Assembly: GCA_000226015.1 (NCBI GenBank) | Contig: JH153345.1 | Coordinates: forward strand, 143,252 to 196,767 | From: Mnemiopsis leidyi | Lineage: Eukaryota; Ctenophora; Tentaculata; Lobata; Bolinopsidae | Direction of reading: 5' to 3' | Length of the DNA stretch: 53,516 nucleotides | Shown: piece after piece, positions 37,501 through 49,500 of the stretch | Numbering within the stretch: position 1 is the stretch's first letter | How the letters are laid out: every line of letters begins with the position of its first letter | Program-made: the position numbers and the translations under genes | The notes under the pieces: model-generated | What the model saw: the letters and a program-made list of their open reading frames with translations, nothing else | What the model was told of the DNA's origin: nothing | Database searches by the model: none

Positions 37501-40500
37501 ATAGCACCTCTCCGTAATTAGAAACGTAGTGGACGTGTTCCAAGTAACTGAACTCACGTGATTCACAACACGAACGGTGACCTAATGACGAGATAACTTC
37601 AGTCGACACTGAACTTACCAGACCAAGAGACTGACTTCGGAGAAGGGATTTCTCAGACAAGCAGGCGATACTGTTTTCAGTGCAACCCTGTAGTGTCGAG
37701 TCAATGTGTACACCTCTGCATGGGTTTAGATAGAACCTGAAAACAAGCACATAACCATGTAGTTACGGCTTTAAAAGTGGTACATTGCGCGGCGTCTGTA
37801 GAAAACATGTGACTCAAAGAAGTGGGACAAATGCACTTTTATCACAACTCACACTGAATTTTGCTAGTTTTTACAGCGTAGTACGGCGCGCGCTATATTT
37901 CCCAGAATTCTGAACGCACTCGCGACTAAATTCGTTTATCAGCTAAGTCTTCTACAGATTTCACTTCAAGAGTCGAAACTCAAAATTCTGACTAACGTTC
38001 TATCGTCATCATCAACGGCCCAATTGCTGTCTCTTCTTACTAGGGGCGCAAAATCGTAGACCACACCCCCTAGTTTGAACACACATTCTTTGGGAGTAAA
38101 CTGGCAGACTTTCTGGGAGCACAAACTAAAGAAGTACACACATTCGTCTTCCTGGAAATTTCCAGTGTTAACCTGGTCATTGAAATACGGTTTGGTTACT
38201 AAATCGCTAAAAATCTCAGTTATATTAAAGGGTTTAAAGTTCCAGATCATTCTACATCGAGTCTTTTAAAGCGACTTTAAACAAAAACAGTCGCCATTTA
38301 AGAACTTAGAGCAGAGCATCAGAACTCTTACAGATTAGATTAAAACACAGTAGATCATATCCATCTGATATCATAAGATCATGTAGGGGGGTTGATAGAC
38401 ATAAATAGATACTAGTTTTGATTTTGGAGAAGCTTTCAATAAACATGTGTTAATCGTCGTCAGCTCAGAATCATAAGATCATAATTCCCGCAAGATCACA
38501 TGGCTCTCGAGAGTAGATAATTTTATAATAAGACGTTAAAACCTAAAAACCTATAATGACTTACACTGACTGAGAGAACCTTCATTTCTTTATTCTCACT
38601 ACAACACATGACAAGAATCTTGCTGCTCTTGCCGTTAGGACCTGGAAATAGCCGGATTAATTTAGGTACTTTCAGACTGATTTATTGTTTATTGATTTAT
38701 TTATCAGACATTCATTGTTCTGCTCTCAGATGCACGCTTTGTCATTGATCAGCTAAACTTTTAACCCCCACACAGCGGCTACGAAATTTTGACAGCTGAG
38801 GTGGTCTAAAAGTTTTTATGGCGACTGTATCTGTAAATTGACAGTTAAGATTGGGAGGAACCGCCAACTTCTTTGACACGGCGATAAATCAAGCAATGGA
38901 ATTAGGCAGTTTGACTTCAAATCGACATCTGTAAAACTGTCAGATGCTTGATCACGTGATGGTCCCACCTCGTCTCACTAGCCAGATTCAGGTTGTTCAC
39001 TCCACTGTTTCATTTCCAACACGAAACACAGGACGTCAAGTCTACAAAACGAGAATTTACAAGCAAGACTTACAATCAGAAGAAACGGCCCCCTCAGTGT
39101 AGGAAATCTGCACTTCTCCCTTTTCCTGAGCGAGCTCTGTAGTGGCCGTGCTGGCTTTACCCAGGGACAGCTGAAAATGTTTAGTTTAGCTGAACTGTAT
39201 ATTGAACTGTATAAGAAGGGTGACACGCACACTACGTCATGGTCTGTATGCTAAGTATACTAGTTATGGTCTATAATTTGAATGCTTTATATTAGAGTTT
39301 TGTGGAATCCTGTAAACTTTAAAAGTACTTAAACTTCAAGGATACACCTTCAAAACTTTGTATACTTACAGTTTGTATACTCAAAACTTCAAAACTTTGT
39401 ATACTTACAGTTTGTATACTCAAAACTTCAAAACTTTGTATACTTACAGTTTGTATACTCACAACTTCAAAACTTTGTATACTTACAGTTTGTATACTCA
39501 CAACTTCAAAACTTTGTATACTTACAGTTTGTATACTCACAACTTCAAAACTTTGTATACTTACAGTTTGTATACTCACAACTTCAAAACTTTGTATACT
39601 TACAGTTTGTATACTTACAGTTTGTATACTCACAACTTCAAAACTTTGTAGACTTACAGTTTGTATACTTACAGTTTGTATACTTACAGTTTGTATACTT
39701 ACAGTTTTAATACTTACAGTTTGTATACTTACAGTTTGTATACTTACAGTTTGTATACTTACAGTTTGTATACTTACAGTTTGACCGTTGAACAGAGAGC
39801 ACACGGCGACATCCGGACCACAGGTATCTACCTGTCCGCATACATTGGCTAATATCTGAACGTTACCATTCGTCCCCTTAACAGTGGTCTGCAATTGTTT
39901 TTATCATCTAATTATTATTATTATACAACTTTATTCAAATAGATAAAATGTAACAACATATTAAATATCTGATAAGTACCCAAAGTAAAATAATTTCCTC
40001 CATTGGGGTCTGTCATTTGCTAAAGATATTAGTCTATAAATGTCATCTAAACTTTTTTAATATTTTCTAAAATACACGTCTGAATTGGTTTAAAAATTGG
40101 GGTTATAATTTTGTGAGAAATCAGTGTCCAACACAAATAGAAGATATTTTAACCAAGGTTAAACTGTTAATAACTTCCTATTTCCTATAGTGTTCTACTA
40201 ATAGAAGTACTCAAAGTGCAACAATGTAGGTAAAGACCAATTGTTTTCACCTTTTTTGAAATTGTTTTCTGGGGAAGTTTACTTCCTCAAGTTGACGAAA
40301 TCAAAGAAAAAATGGCCACTCTTAAAAGCATATTGGTTAGATATCTTTTCTGAAGTAAAAATTAAGAACATCTACAAGACCGCCCTTACTCAATGACAAA
40401 TTTGCGAAGTGTATATGTTATGGGTGGTTATAGCTAAATTGAGAAATTTCAGCATGAGGCTAAACTAACTGCTCAAATGATAGGCCGAATGATCATGTTA

Positions 40501-43500
40501 TTCATTTTCTTGATCGAGAACTCATTCAAGGTGACATAATTCATTCATTAACATGATTAATGAGATCATAGTTCCATGTATAATCGAATTTCGAAAGTGA
40601 TTTTACAAACTACGCAATGAAAATGATTCCTTATAAGGAGCTACCATTAAGTCTTGATGACATCACTGCTGCCATATATGGCATTAGTAGCCTCAAATCA
40701 CAATGATATAGTGTTACCCTAAAATCAGATTATCATCGAATGACATAGGAGCGGTTTATGCAGCTTTTCGGATTGCATTTACGTTGAAGCGATGAACAGG
40801 TTATGCATTAAACAAAGCCACGAGCTAAAAATTAAAAAAAAACAAAACAACCGGCACTCTGTGAAACTTAAACTTTTACAATTAAAAATAATCTAAGTTC
40901 TAACGACACAAGCTCAGAGCCTGACCTGATAGTAGTCTCGGGAGACAGTGAGAGCCGTGAGATCGTAGAGAAACTGGGTGTCCGGATCAGATATCGCGCA
41001 GCCTTGCACAGGCTCCGGGTCAGGTGACACGCACACTCGATCTGTGTACCACGTGACCCGGTACTGGCAGTTTGCTTCTTCTACTAGATACGGGATACTC
41101 TGAGGGGAATTATAAAAAGTTGTGTTAACTCCAATTAAAATTGTTTATTTCTTCATTACGTATTATTGGGCAAACTGTAAGATAGGAGATATAACTTAAA
41201 CTCAATCAAGCAAATTAATCAATTTAGTCAACTAACCAACAATTTACCAACAACTAACTAACAACTAACTAACAACTTACCAACAACTCACTAGGGTGAC
41301 TGAAAACTAATAAATAACTTAAGATTAATTAGGACGATTAATTAAGACAACTAACTAACAGGATAATCACGACGACAGAGGAAAGTTATCCTGGTGGAGT
41401 ACTCCCCGCCGGCAGGACAGGGATCTCCGCCCGAGTACAACAGTTCCGGGTTACCATCCTCAGCTAGGTGCAGTGCTCCTGATATTCTTCCTATGTTCTG
41501 TGGGAGGTTGGGAGTTGTTACTGACTTATGTACAAGTTATCGTGGTTACTTTAGGGAAGTTGTTATGATGCAATAGTGAAGAGTGTGGTGTGTATTAAGG
41601 GTGACTGGTAAGAAAGGTGTTTCAGTTTTACTACTTTAAGTAGAGTACAGGGGCGCACGGTATGAAACGTGGACTGTGAACAAAAAACATTAAAGTCAGC
41701 TATTAGGACCCAGCAGCTAGATTAGGTATAATCATCAGCAATAGCAGCTTAATCGAGAAGGTTTTGTGACATCCATTTTTAGCCCATTTCCAGGCAATTA
41801 TCCAACCTTCTAATTTTGTTGTTTTTTGAGGTTAACATAGTCTAATTGGAGTATCATTCAGAAAAACCATTACCATAGCTTTCAAAGTGAGGTTATTGAG
41901 GATCAAATGTTTTTTTAGGTGAGAAATTTGAGGATAACCTCAAATTTTGCTCATAAAATCACTTCTATAAGGCATCTGAGGATAATTTTTTTGAATTTTG
42001 GATCAGCAAGTAATTGCCTTACTGATGTGATCAAAATTTTTGAAGATAATGGTTGTTTAAGTGGAAATATTGAGGATAACATAAAGGATAAATGATGTTG
42101 TTAGACCCGGGTCTAACAACATCATTTATATGATCTTGCTTTGTTCATCTGAGGGTAACTCCTTTGAGAGTGTTTCATATCATATTGTTGTCTCACCACA
42201 TACTTGACTAAATGCTATCACTAAAACATCAAAAACTTGAGATTTGTGTCAAATTGAGGGTAATTTTTAATTTTTGGATGAAATTTTTCTAATAATTTAC
42301 CCTCAAATTGCATATTTTGATGATCTCAAGGGTAATTCTGATGCTGTTCCATACCAAAAGCAATATTGCCACTCATGGAATTAAAAGTTTCCAATTTTGA
42401 GCTCTTATTGAGGATAAAACTTCCAACCGCCGGACATGACCNNNNNNNNNNNNNNTATATCTCGTGAACGCAAGGTCCAATCTGCTTGAGCTTGGTCACA
42501 TTTTGAAGAACTCATTGAGACTGAGCCCCTGAAAGCATCATGAAAGCACAAATTCATTATCCTGATTTTATAAAACCCAAAAACCTCCAAAATAAGGATA
42601 TTCTCGATTAAGCTGCTATTGCTGTCATGTTAATGTCTTTAGAAAGAAGGAATCCTCACATACCGTAGAGCTAGGTCCACTGTTAGGAGTGAAACAGGCA
42701 GCGGCTTTACCAGTACATTGAACTATGTCTGAACTTTTTAAGGAATGACAAACTGACAGATATATGTAGCCCGGGGGATCTAATGTGATCTGGTTTGAAA
42801 CCTGAAGAAGATTTTATCAGATATAAAAACTTTCAGTTACAATTTAAAGTTTGAGAAAATGAGAAATGTAAACGGTTCAACACCAATTGAGAGCCGAAAA
42901 GTTTCTGAACATCTAAGAGCAATCAGACGTCCTAAAAATCGGCTTTCACGATTCAAATCCAATGACCGGTATACTCCAGATAAACTGACGAGATATTGAG
43001 GAGAGTGACTGAGGGAAGAAAGGTCGATAACATGTCCGTCTTTAACGACCTCACACGAGGTGATGTCCTGCTGACAGACAAGAGGAGTCGGGAACTTCAG
43101 TCTTGTCTCACACTCCGTCTGTTGGAATGTTTGGAATTTAGAAGTAGATTCAAAGATTAAGTGGAACGCTAAACAAGTCACCGCCTAAATTCACAAAAAG
43201 CAATTAAGTTAGAATTCCTACCAGATGGCTTTTCTTTTAAAAAAAGGAGATTTAACTCACTGTTCCTACAAAAGTTGGAGACTCATCCCCCTCTCTGTCG
43301 CAAGTAAAGTCAATAACAGTACGACGAGGGACTGATATTCCATTCTCCTGCATACAGACGTCTCCGTTAAGGTAGGTCAGGGAGGTGATACTCCGGGTAC
43401 CAGTGCGGGTTATACTGCAAGTAAATAAGTTAAATTGTTGTACTTATAGCACTGTTTACTGTTTTGTTATGTTGGGTTATACAACCGTCTTTCAATCCTG

Positions 43501-46500
43501 TATGTAGTGGGTGGAGTACTGGAGTACTGGATGATGTAAGAAATGATACTGTCGGCATTACTGGTCCAACCATTAAATTGATGCCAAATTTTTAAACAAA
43601 TTTAAAATAAAGCTCAGGCATTCTGCAGTGTTGCACCTCTCTATACCCTCATGATACAAAAACAAAATTTAACATTTTTCACAAAAGCATGTAAGACTGA
43701 GAAAGACTCCAATTACCTGGTATCAGACTCAAAGAGTCCGAGACTGACACGTTCGCTTCCCGTAGCAAGACAAACAGCCGTGTCTCTCTTACACTGGCTG
43801 TCCGCCAGCTTGTCACACACGGCAACTGAGTAGGTATCTGATGTTCCTGGTATGTAGTAGTAGTGTTAGTAGTTAGTACTGTGAGCTGGTATCAAGGACC
43901 GGAAAGTTTGCCAAAAGATTTACCGACCGGGTAAAACTGTGCGTGTCAACGATCAGTCCTAGGACTAAAGAAACATGGAGGGTTAAACCTCCATGATGTT
44001 ACAATTTGTTTCCTTCTAAGATAGATATCTTCAATACAGTAAAACCTCAAATTACCGTGCCTCTATTTACCGTGTCCCTCGATTTAACAGGCCTTATCCT
44101 TTCCCCCGCGAGACCCGGTTAATAGAAGTTGTACAGTAGTTACTTTGCAAAAAATAAATCTTAAATTCTAGCTCACAAATAAAGCAAGTAAGGCAAACCC
44201 GGAGAGTTGATGGAGTAGGTTCCCTTCAAGCTGCTCAGATCCAGGACAACCTCCCCGGACTCCGAGTCTCGTATTGTACAACTGTCGGACACTTCCCGGT
44301 CTTTACAGGCAAACTTGGTCCTCCACAGGAAGTTGTAGACACAGGAACTGTTTGACAGATACTCTGGACTTCCCTGAGATAAAAACAGGAGATATTAGAC
44401 AGATACTCTGGACTTCCCTGAGGGAGACTAAGAAGGTAGCTTATTACGACATGTGTATTGTGTATAGTTTTAAAATAGCTGAGAGATACCACTCTTAACT
44501 TTCTGTACGTAATTTAATTGGCTTATTGTATCATTAATTTCCTGATAATTGGTTTCAATCAGAACTTTCCTAAACAGTCATAATCTATGTACTACAAAAT
44601 AAATATTTGATCAAAAAGTCTCCACAGTCTCCACAATATGTATAGTAACGTATTTGTATTGTAACATATTTTTTCATTTCGGAATGCTTTTTCGACTTTT
44701 GTGACAAAGGCAGTTGTTTATTCTAATTGATAACTTCGATTGATATGAACCCTTCCTGGTTTTAACAGGAGCATTTAGGCGATTCATGTTCACATATGAA
44801 TTAATGAAAAAATTATTGAAAAATGTGACAAAATTAGGTACCGCACGATTGGACCAGACGCAGACCCTGATCAAACTCTGCCTGATACCCTGCTTCAACC
44901 TTGTATCGGCTGTTTACCTTTTTGCTTTTATAAAATATGAAAGTTTTACAAATTCCTCATGAAAATCATGAGGATCTAATTTTTTCGACCGAAAAAGTTA
45001 GGCCAAATCGCAACACTAGATGCTTCCCCATCTTTGTGAATAATTTTGATGTAATAAAGTCGGCATGATAGCTAAAACTGAATTCTCCATCAGTTTTATA
45101 GCACAAAAGTGACATAATAAGGGGACTGTCGAAATAAAGCCCCTTGGCCCTTACCCTATTGCTCGTATCTATATTGAACACGTTCAACATATCATCATAA
45201 CACTGACGTCAGTGTCCAATTTTTTACTATAAGCACAGTCTTGTTAAAACTCAGGTTTTTTTTTAGTTTTTGTTGTTTTTAGATTTAGACTGAACAATTT
45301 CAAATGACATTGTTTATTTGCTTGGGTTACATTTAATATCTAAAATAAACTGGAAAACCCTAGAATGGCAGATGATGAGACGAACTTAGTACGAAGTAAA
45401 GGAGAAGAGGACATCCCAGCTCAGTATGGATCCACAACGACACAGCAACCCAGTATCGAAGAGTTTGATGAAAAGGAACTAAATGAAATTTATGAGGAGA
45501 TTGGGTTTGGTCCAGCCCAGTACTTGTATTGGACATTGGTTGGTCTTGTTTCATACTCTGACTTTGCTGAACTAACACTCATGGCCGTCCTCCTTCCGAT
45601 GCTGCGCTGTGAATGGGGACTGTCATCTGCATTTGAAACAGCGATTGTCCTGTCTATGTTCGCATCCTATGCAATATTTGCTATGTTGTTTGGTAGAGTA
45701 GCAGATGCGTATGGACGAAAATCGGTCCTCCAATGGTCCATTCTTTCTCTCCTGTTGGCAGCTGTTGGAGGCGCTTTATCTCCCAATAAATGGGTCTTTT
45801 TTGTCACAAGATTAGTGACAGGAGCATGTGTAGGAATAAACCTGAGTTGCATAGCCTGTTACAGCACTGAATTCGCTGAGAGTAAATATAGAGCTTACGG
45901 AATTCTTAATTTCGCTATTTCAAGTAGTTTAGGGATAGCTGCTGTGAGTGGTGAAGCTTACTTATTAATTTCACTTATTGGTTGGCGATGGCTCATTATA
46001 ATTGTATCATTGCCAGCTGTGCCTGCTCTTATATTACTTCTTGTTCTGCCTGAATCTCCAAGATATCTCTGTGTTTCTGGACAACAAGAAAGAGCTATGC
46101 AAGCTGTCAGATTCATGGCCAAGCTAAATGGGAAGACACTCAAAGAAAATGTTCGGATGATATGTTATGAGAGAGAAGATTTGGGATCCTATCCGATATT
46201 ATTGAATCAAAAGAACAAAAAGTCAACGATTGGTCTATCTTTCATGTACTTTAACAACATATTTGTTGATTATGGATTCTTGGTGCTTATACCCTTGCTT
46301 TTAAGTTCAAATTACTGCGGGACAGCAACAGCACCAGTGCACAAATGCCAACCTCTAACTAAAGATAACTTGCTAGAGCTGACGGTAGCCGGATCTGCAG
46401 CCGTATTTGGTGCAATTGCAGCCTTCATTTTTGCACAGGTTTCAGGTCGCCTTAAACCTTTGCGAGTATCCAGTGCAATATTGGTAGTTGCAGTTGCTAG

Positions 46501-49500
46501 TCTTTTCATATGCATTAACCATATAGTTATCTTTGTGACTGTTACAACGATAAAGTTTTTTGACACATTCGCTAACGTTATTATTTGGATCATGATGCCT
46601 GAAAGTTTCCCAACCAATATCCGTTCTACAGCCATCGGATTCATCAACGGATGGGGCAAAATAGGAGGAGTTTTCGGAACAGGAAGTGTTTACCTTCTCT
46701 TTTACATTAGCCCACACCTTTTATTTGGACTTTTTTTCTAAGTGCTCTTTCAGTTTTGATAGCCTCATTAGTGTACGATAAGGAAACTAAAGACGTTGTA
46801 CTTCAGGAAACTTGAAATTGCCATTTTTGTAAATCCGGAGTTATAATTTGTGTTTTTATTTAGTAAAATTAGCTGATGATATTGATAGGAAAAACTGCCA
46901 ATTTCGTAGTATCTACTAGCCACAACCCTAAAATAATCAAAGTTTGATATCCTGGCCCTATGTGATTATAATTCTTTTGAAAGCATCGTCACTGTATACT
47001 TTTTTCTTCCCTTAAACTGTAATAGAAGGATAGCTTTTTCAATTCCTGCCCTAGTGACTTCTCACATCAAGGTCGACCCGGGACAAAATTTAGCTGCAGC
47101 CGCGCAGAAGTAGTTCCATAAAAAAATCATTTGAAATATTTTGTTTTGAAATTGAAGCAAATGTCTGACTTGTATTCTGATCTTATTTCTTGATAGTCAA
47201 ATGCCTTAAATTACAAATAGCTGAAGTTTGAGGTTTTCATGATTTACGATTATACGATTTCGTAAGCAGTTTGTTACGTGGGTAATATCTGTACACGCCG
47301 GAATACCAGTCGAAAGACTGTTACCACGGCTGCCGTACAAGTACACCACTGAGTTTCACAATATCTATGACAGATTATCATAAGAGAATAACTCCTCAAA
47401 ACCAATAATAAATCTTGTTGATTAGAAAATACAACTGCGTCCAATCAAATTATTTTTCTATTCAGATGAAATTGATTTCATTTTAAGTATTGTTCAGAAA
47501 GTAATAGTGAAAATTTCAAATCCCATAATTTTAAAATCACAGTTTATGATAAAAAATTATCATCACACGTAAGTAAAAATAAATACTAGATTAAGCTTGT
47601 GTCCAGAATACTTAGCTACCTTAGTTATACTCAAGATAGACCCCAAAGATTTTGTACACAACATGAGCTGTCTTTCGCTATTTCATATGGTCATACCTGA
47701 TGCCAACGGCCAGGACGGCCATAACGATAAGAATATAATTCTGTAGTTTCGTGACCCATATTTAAACTTTTTTCTCATGAAAAAAGCGTGTTAATACGTT
47801 TGAATGCGGCATTTTGGACCTGTCAGACGTCAGTGTATGAGGTACCTTACCGTCTGTCAAACTGTCTAATCGGAATCTGCTGATCTATTTCTAATTACTT
47901 AATAACTATTCGTTACTGACCTCTCTCGCTAGGGACGCCAGAACGTAAAACTTCGGAAGTTTGGACTTACTTTTTAACTGATCCAACCTGTGTCCTGCTC
48001 GACCATGAAATGGCAAAACTTTGAAATCGGACGATAGTTTTGTGAAAATCCAAGGCACAATCGGCAATCCGGTATTCGGTCCGGTATTCGGACAGGACCG
48101 GATGAGAAGCCCTGATCCGGTCCGGTCCGGTCACAAAAATCTCGATCTGCTCGGCTCCTAGGCCAAGTGATTAAGGTACTCTATTACTGTACACATTACG
48201 GCTATTTATGAAGCTAGTGTAGCATAGCTAGTGTAAACCTCTTTTCATGTTGACAAAGACTAAGAAACCTCATGAAACTATTTATCATTAAACATTGCTC
48301 TATCCTCCGTATTTGTCGTTCTACTTAATATCGTCTCGATAAGATTATACATTAGAAATTGTTGATAACTAGATTTTTTTGTCACGATAAAAAGTGCCTA
48401 TAACTGTACTGTAACTTTGTTAAATGTTTACGTTTTGTTGCACTGAATTGAAATGGTTATTCAAATTGTCAGCGTTCCAAAAACAGTAACCTTGTATCCA
48501 GTTTTGTCGATATGAAAGAGGAAAGAGATGCTTTAACAACCAGAGGAAACTCCAGCTGCACAGAGAACGAATACGGAACCACCGAAGAAATAACCAAAGA
48601 CAAACTGCTGGAAATTAACGATATTTACGAAATTATAGGACTTGGCTGGTCACAAATTCTGTATTACATATTAGTTACACTTGTGAGCATGTCAGACTAC
48701 GTCGAGCTGACACTTCTGTCAGTAGTTCTGCCATCCTTAAGATGCCAATGGGGTCTGACTCCATCGTTTGAGGCTGCAATAACACTTGCAGCATACGGAT
48801 CCTATGCAGTCTTTGCAGTTTTGTTTGGAAAAGTTTCGGACAAATACGGCAGAAAGGGAGTAATTCAATGGTCGACACTTGTTTTGCTATTGGCAGCAAT
48901 AGGAGGGGCTTTTTCGCCAAACAAGTGGGTATTCTTGGTAACTAGAATAATGACTGGTGCCTCCATAGGCATCAACATCAGCTGCATTGTTTGTTTCGGG
49001 ACAGAGATTGCTGAGAATAGATACAGAATAATTTGCCCAGTCACCTTTCTCCTCTCATCATTTTTAGGCATATTTCTTGTAAATATTGTTGCATACATCG
49101 TTCTCCATTCGCTTGGCTGGCGCTGGCTCATCATTCTTGTGTCCATCCCAACTCTACCTGCTTTATTGCTGATACTGTACCTACCAGAGTCCCCAAGATA
49201 CCTCTGTGTCAGTGGACAGCAACAAAGGGCGATGAGAGCTGTCAAGTTCATGGCCAATCTAAATGGGACTAAATTGCCTGAAAACATTCAAATTGTTTAT
49301 TTTGAAGATGCAGATTTGGGATCATACTCCATGATCATGGATAAAACCCACAGAAATTCAACATTGTCTCTCTCCACGATGTACTTCAGCAACATTTTTA
49401 TCGAGTTCGGGCTGATAGTCTTCCTTCCTCTTCTTTACAGTTCTGGTTCTTGCGGGGTCGCACAAGTTGCAACTAATAATTGCCAGCCTCTTAAAAGATC

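Larger units (their letters stand above)
40926..43118 (-). other. Receptor MRH repeat 5 (exons 43118-42975, 42801-42664, 41497-41360, 41099-40926)
   Basis: Residues about 580-738. CEVVKDGHVIDLSSL, YIYLSVCHS, AAACFTPN, PELLYSGGDPC, STRITFLC, CQYRVTWYTDRVC. The 41497 exon ends at a GTTAGT donor, chosen over an out-of-phase GTGATT 11 bases earlier. Confidence 0.82.

Noticed and set aside
37388-37552. Candidate receptor exon on the minus strand (FSYLEHVHYVSNYGEVL or VTWNTSTTFLITERCYNYSDD readings)
   Set aside because: It needed a frameshift or a weak donor. The exon 37231-37074 joins 37736-37619 in phase 0 and supplies the expected LSYSGG...C...ILFQC strand, so this stretch is intron.
39358-39852. 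Plus-strand frames YTYSLYTQNFKTL over the donor array
   Set aside because: Antisense reading of the splice-site array; the minus-strand frame is continuous with a real exon, the plus-strand one is not.
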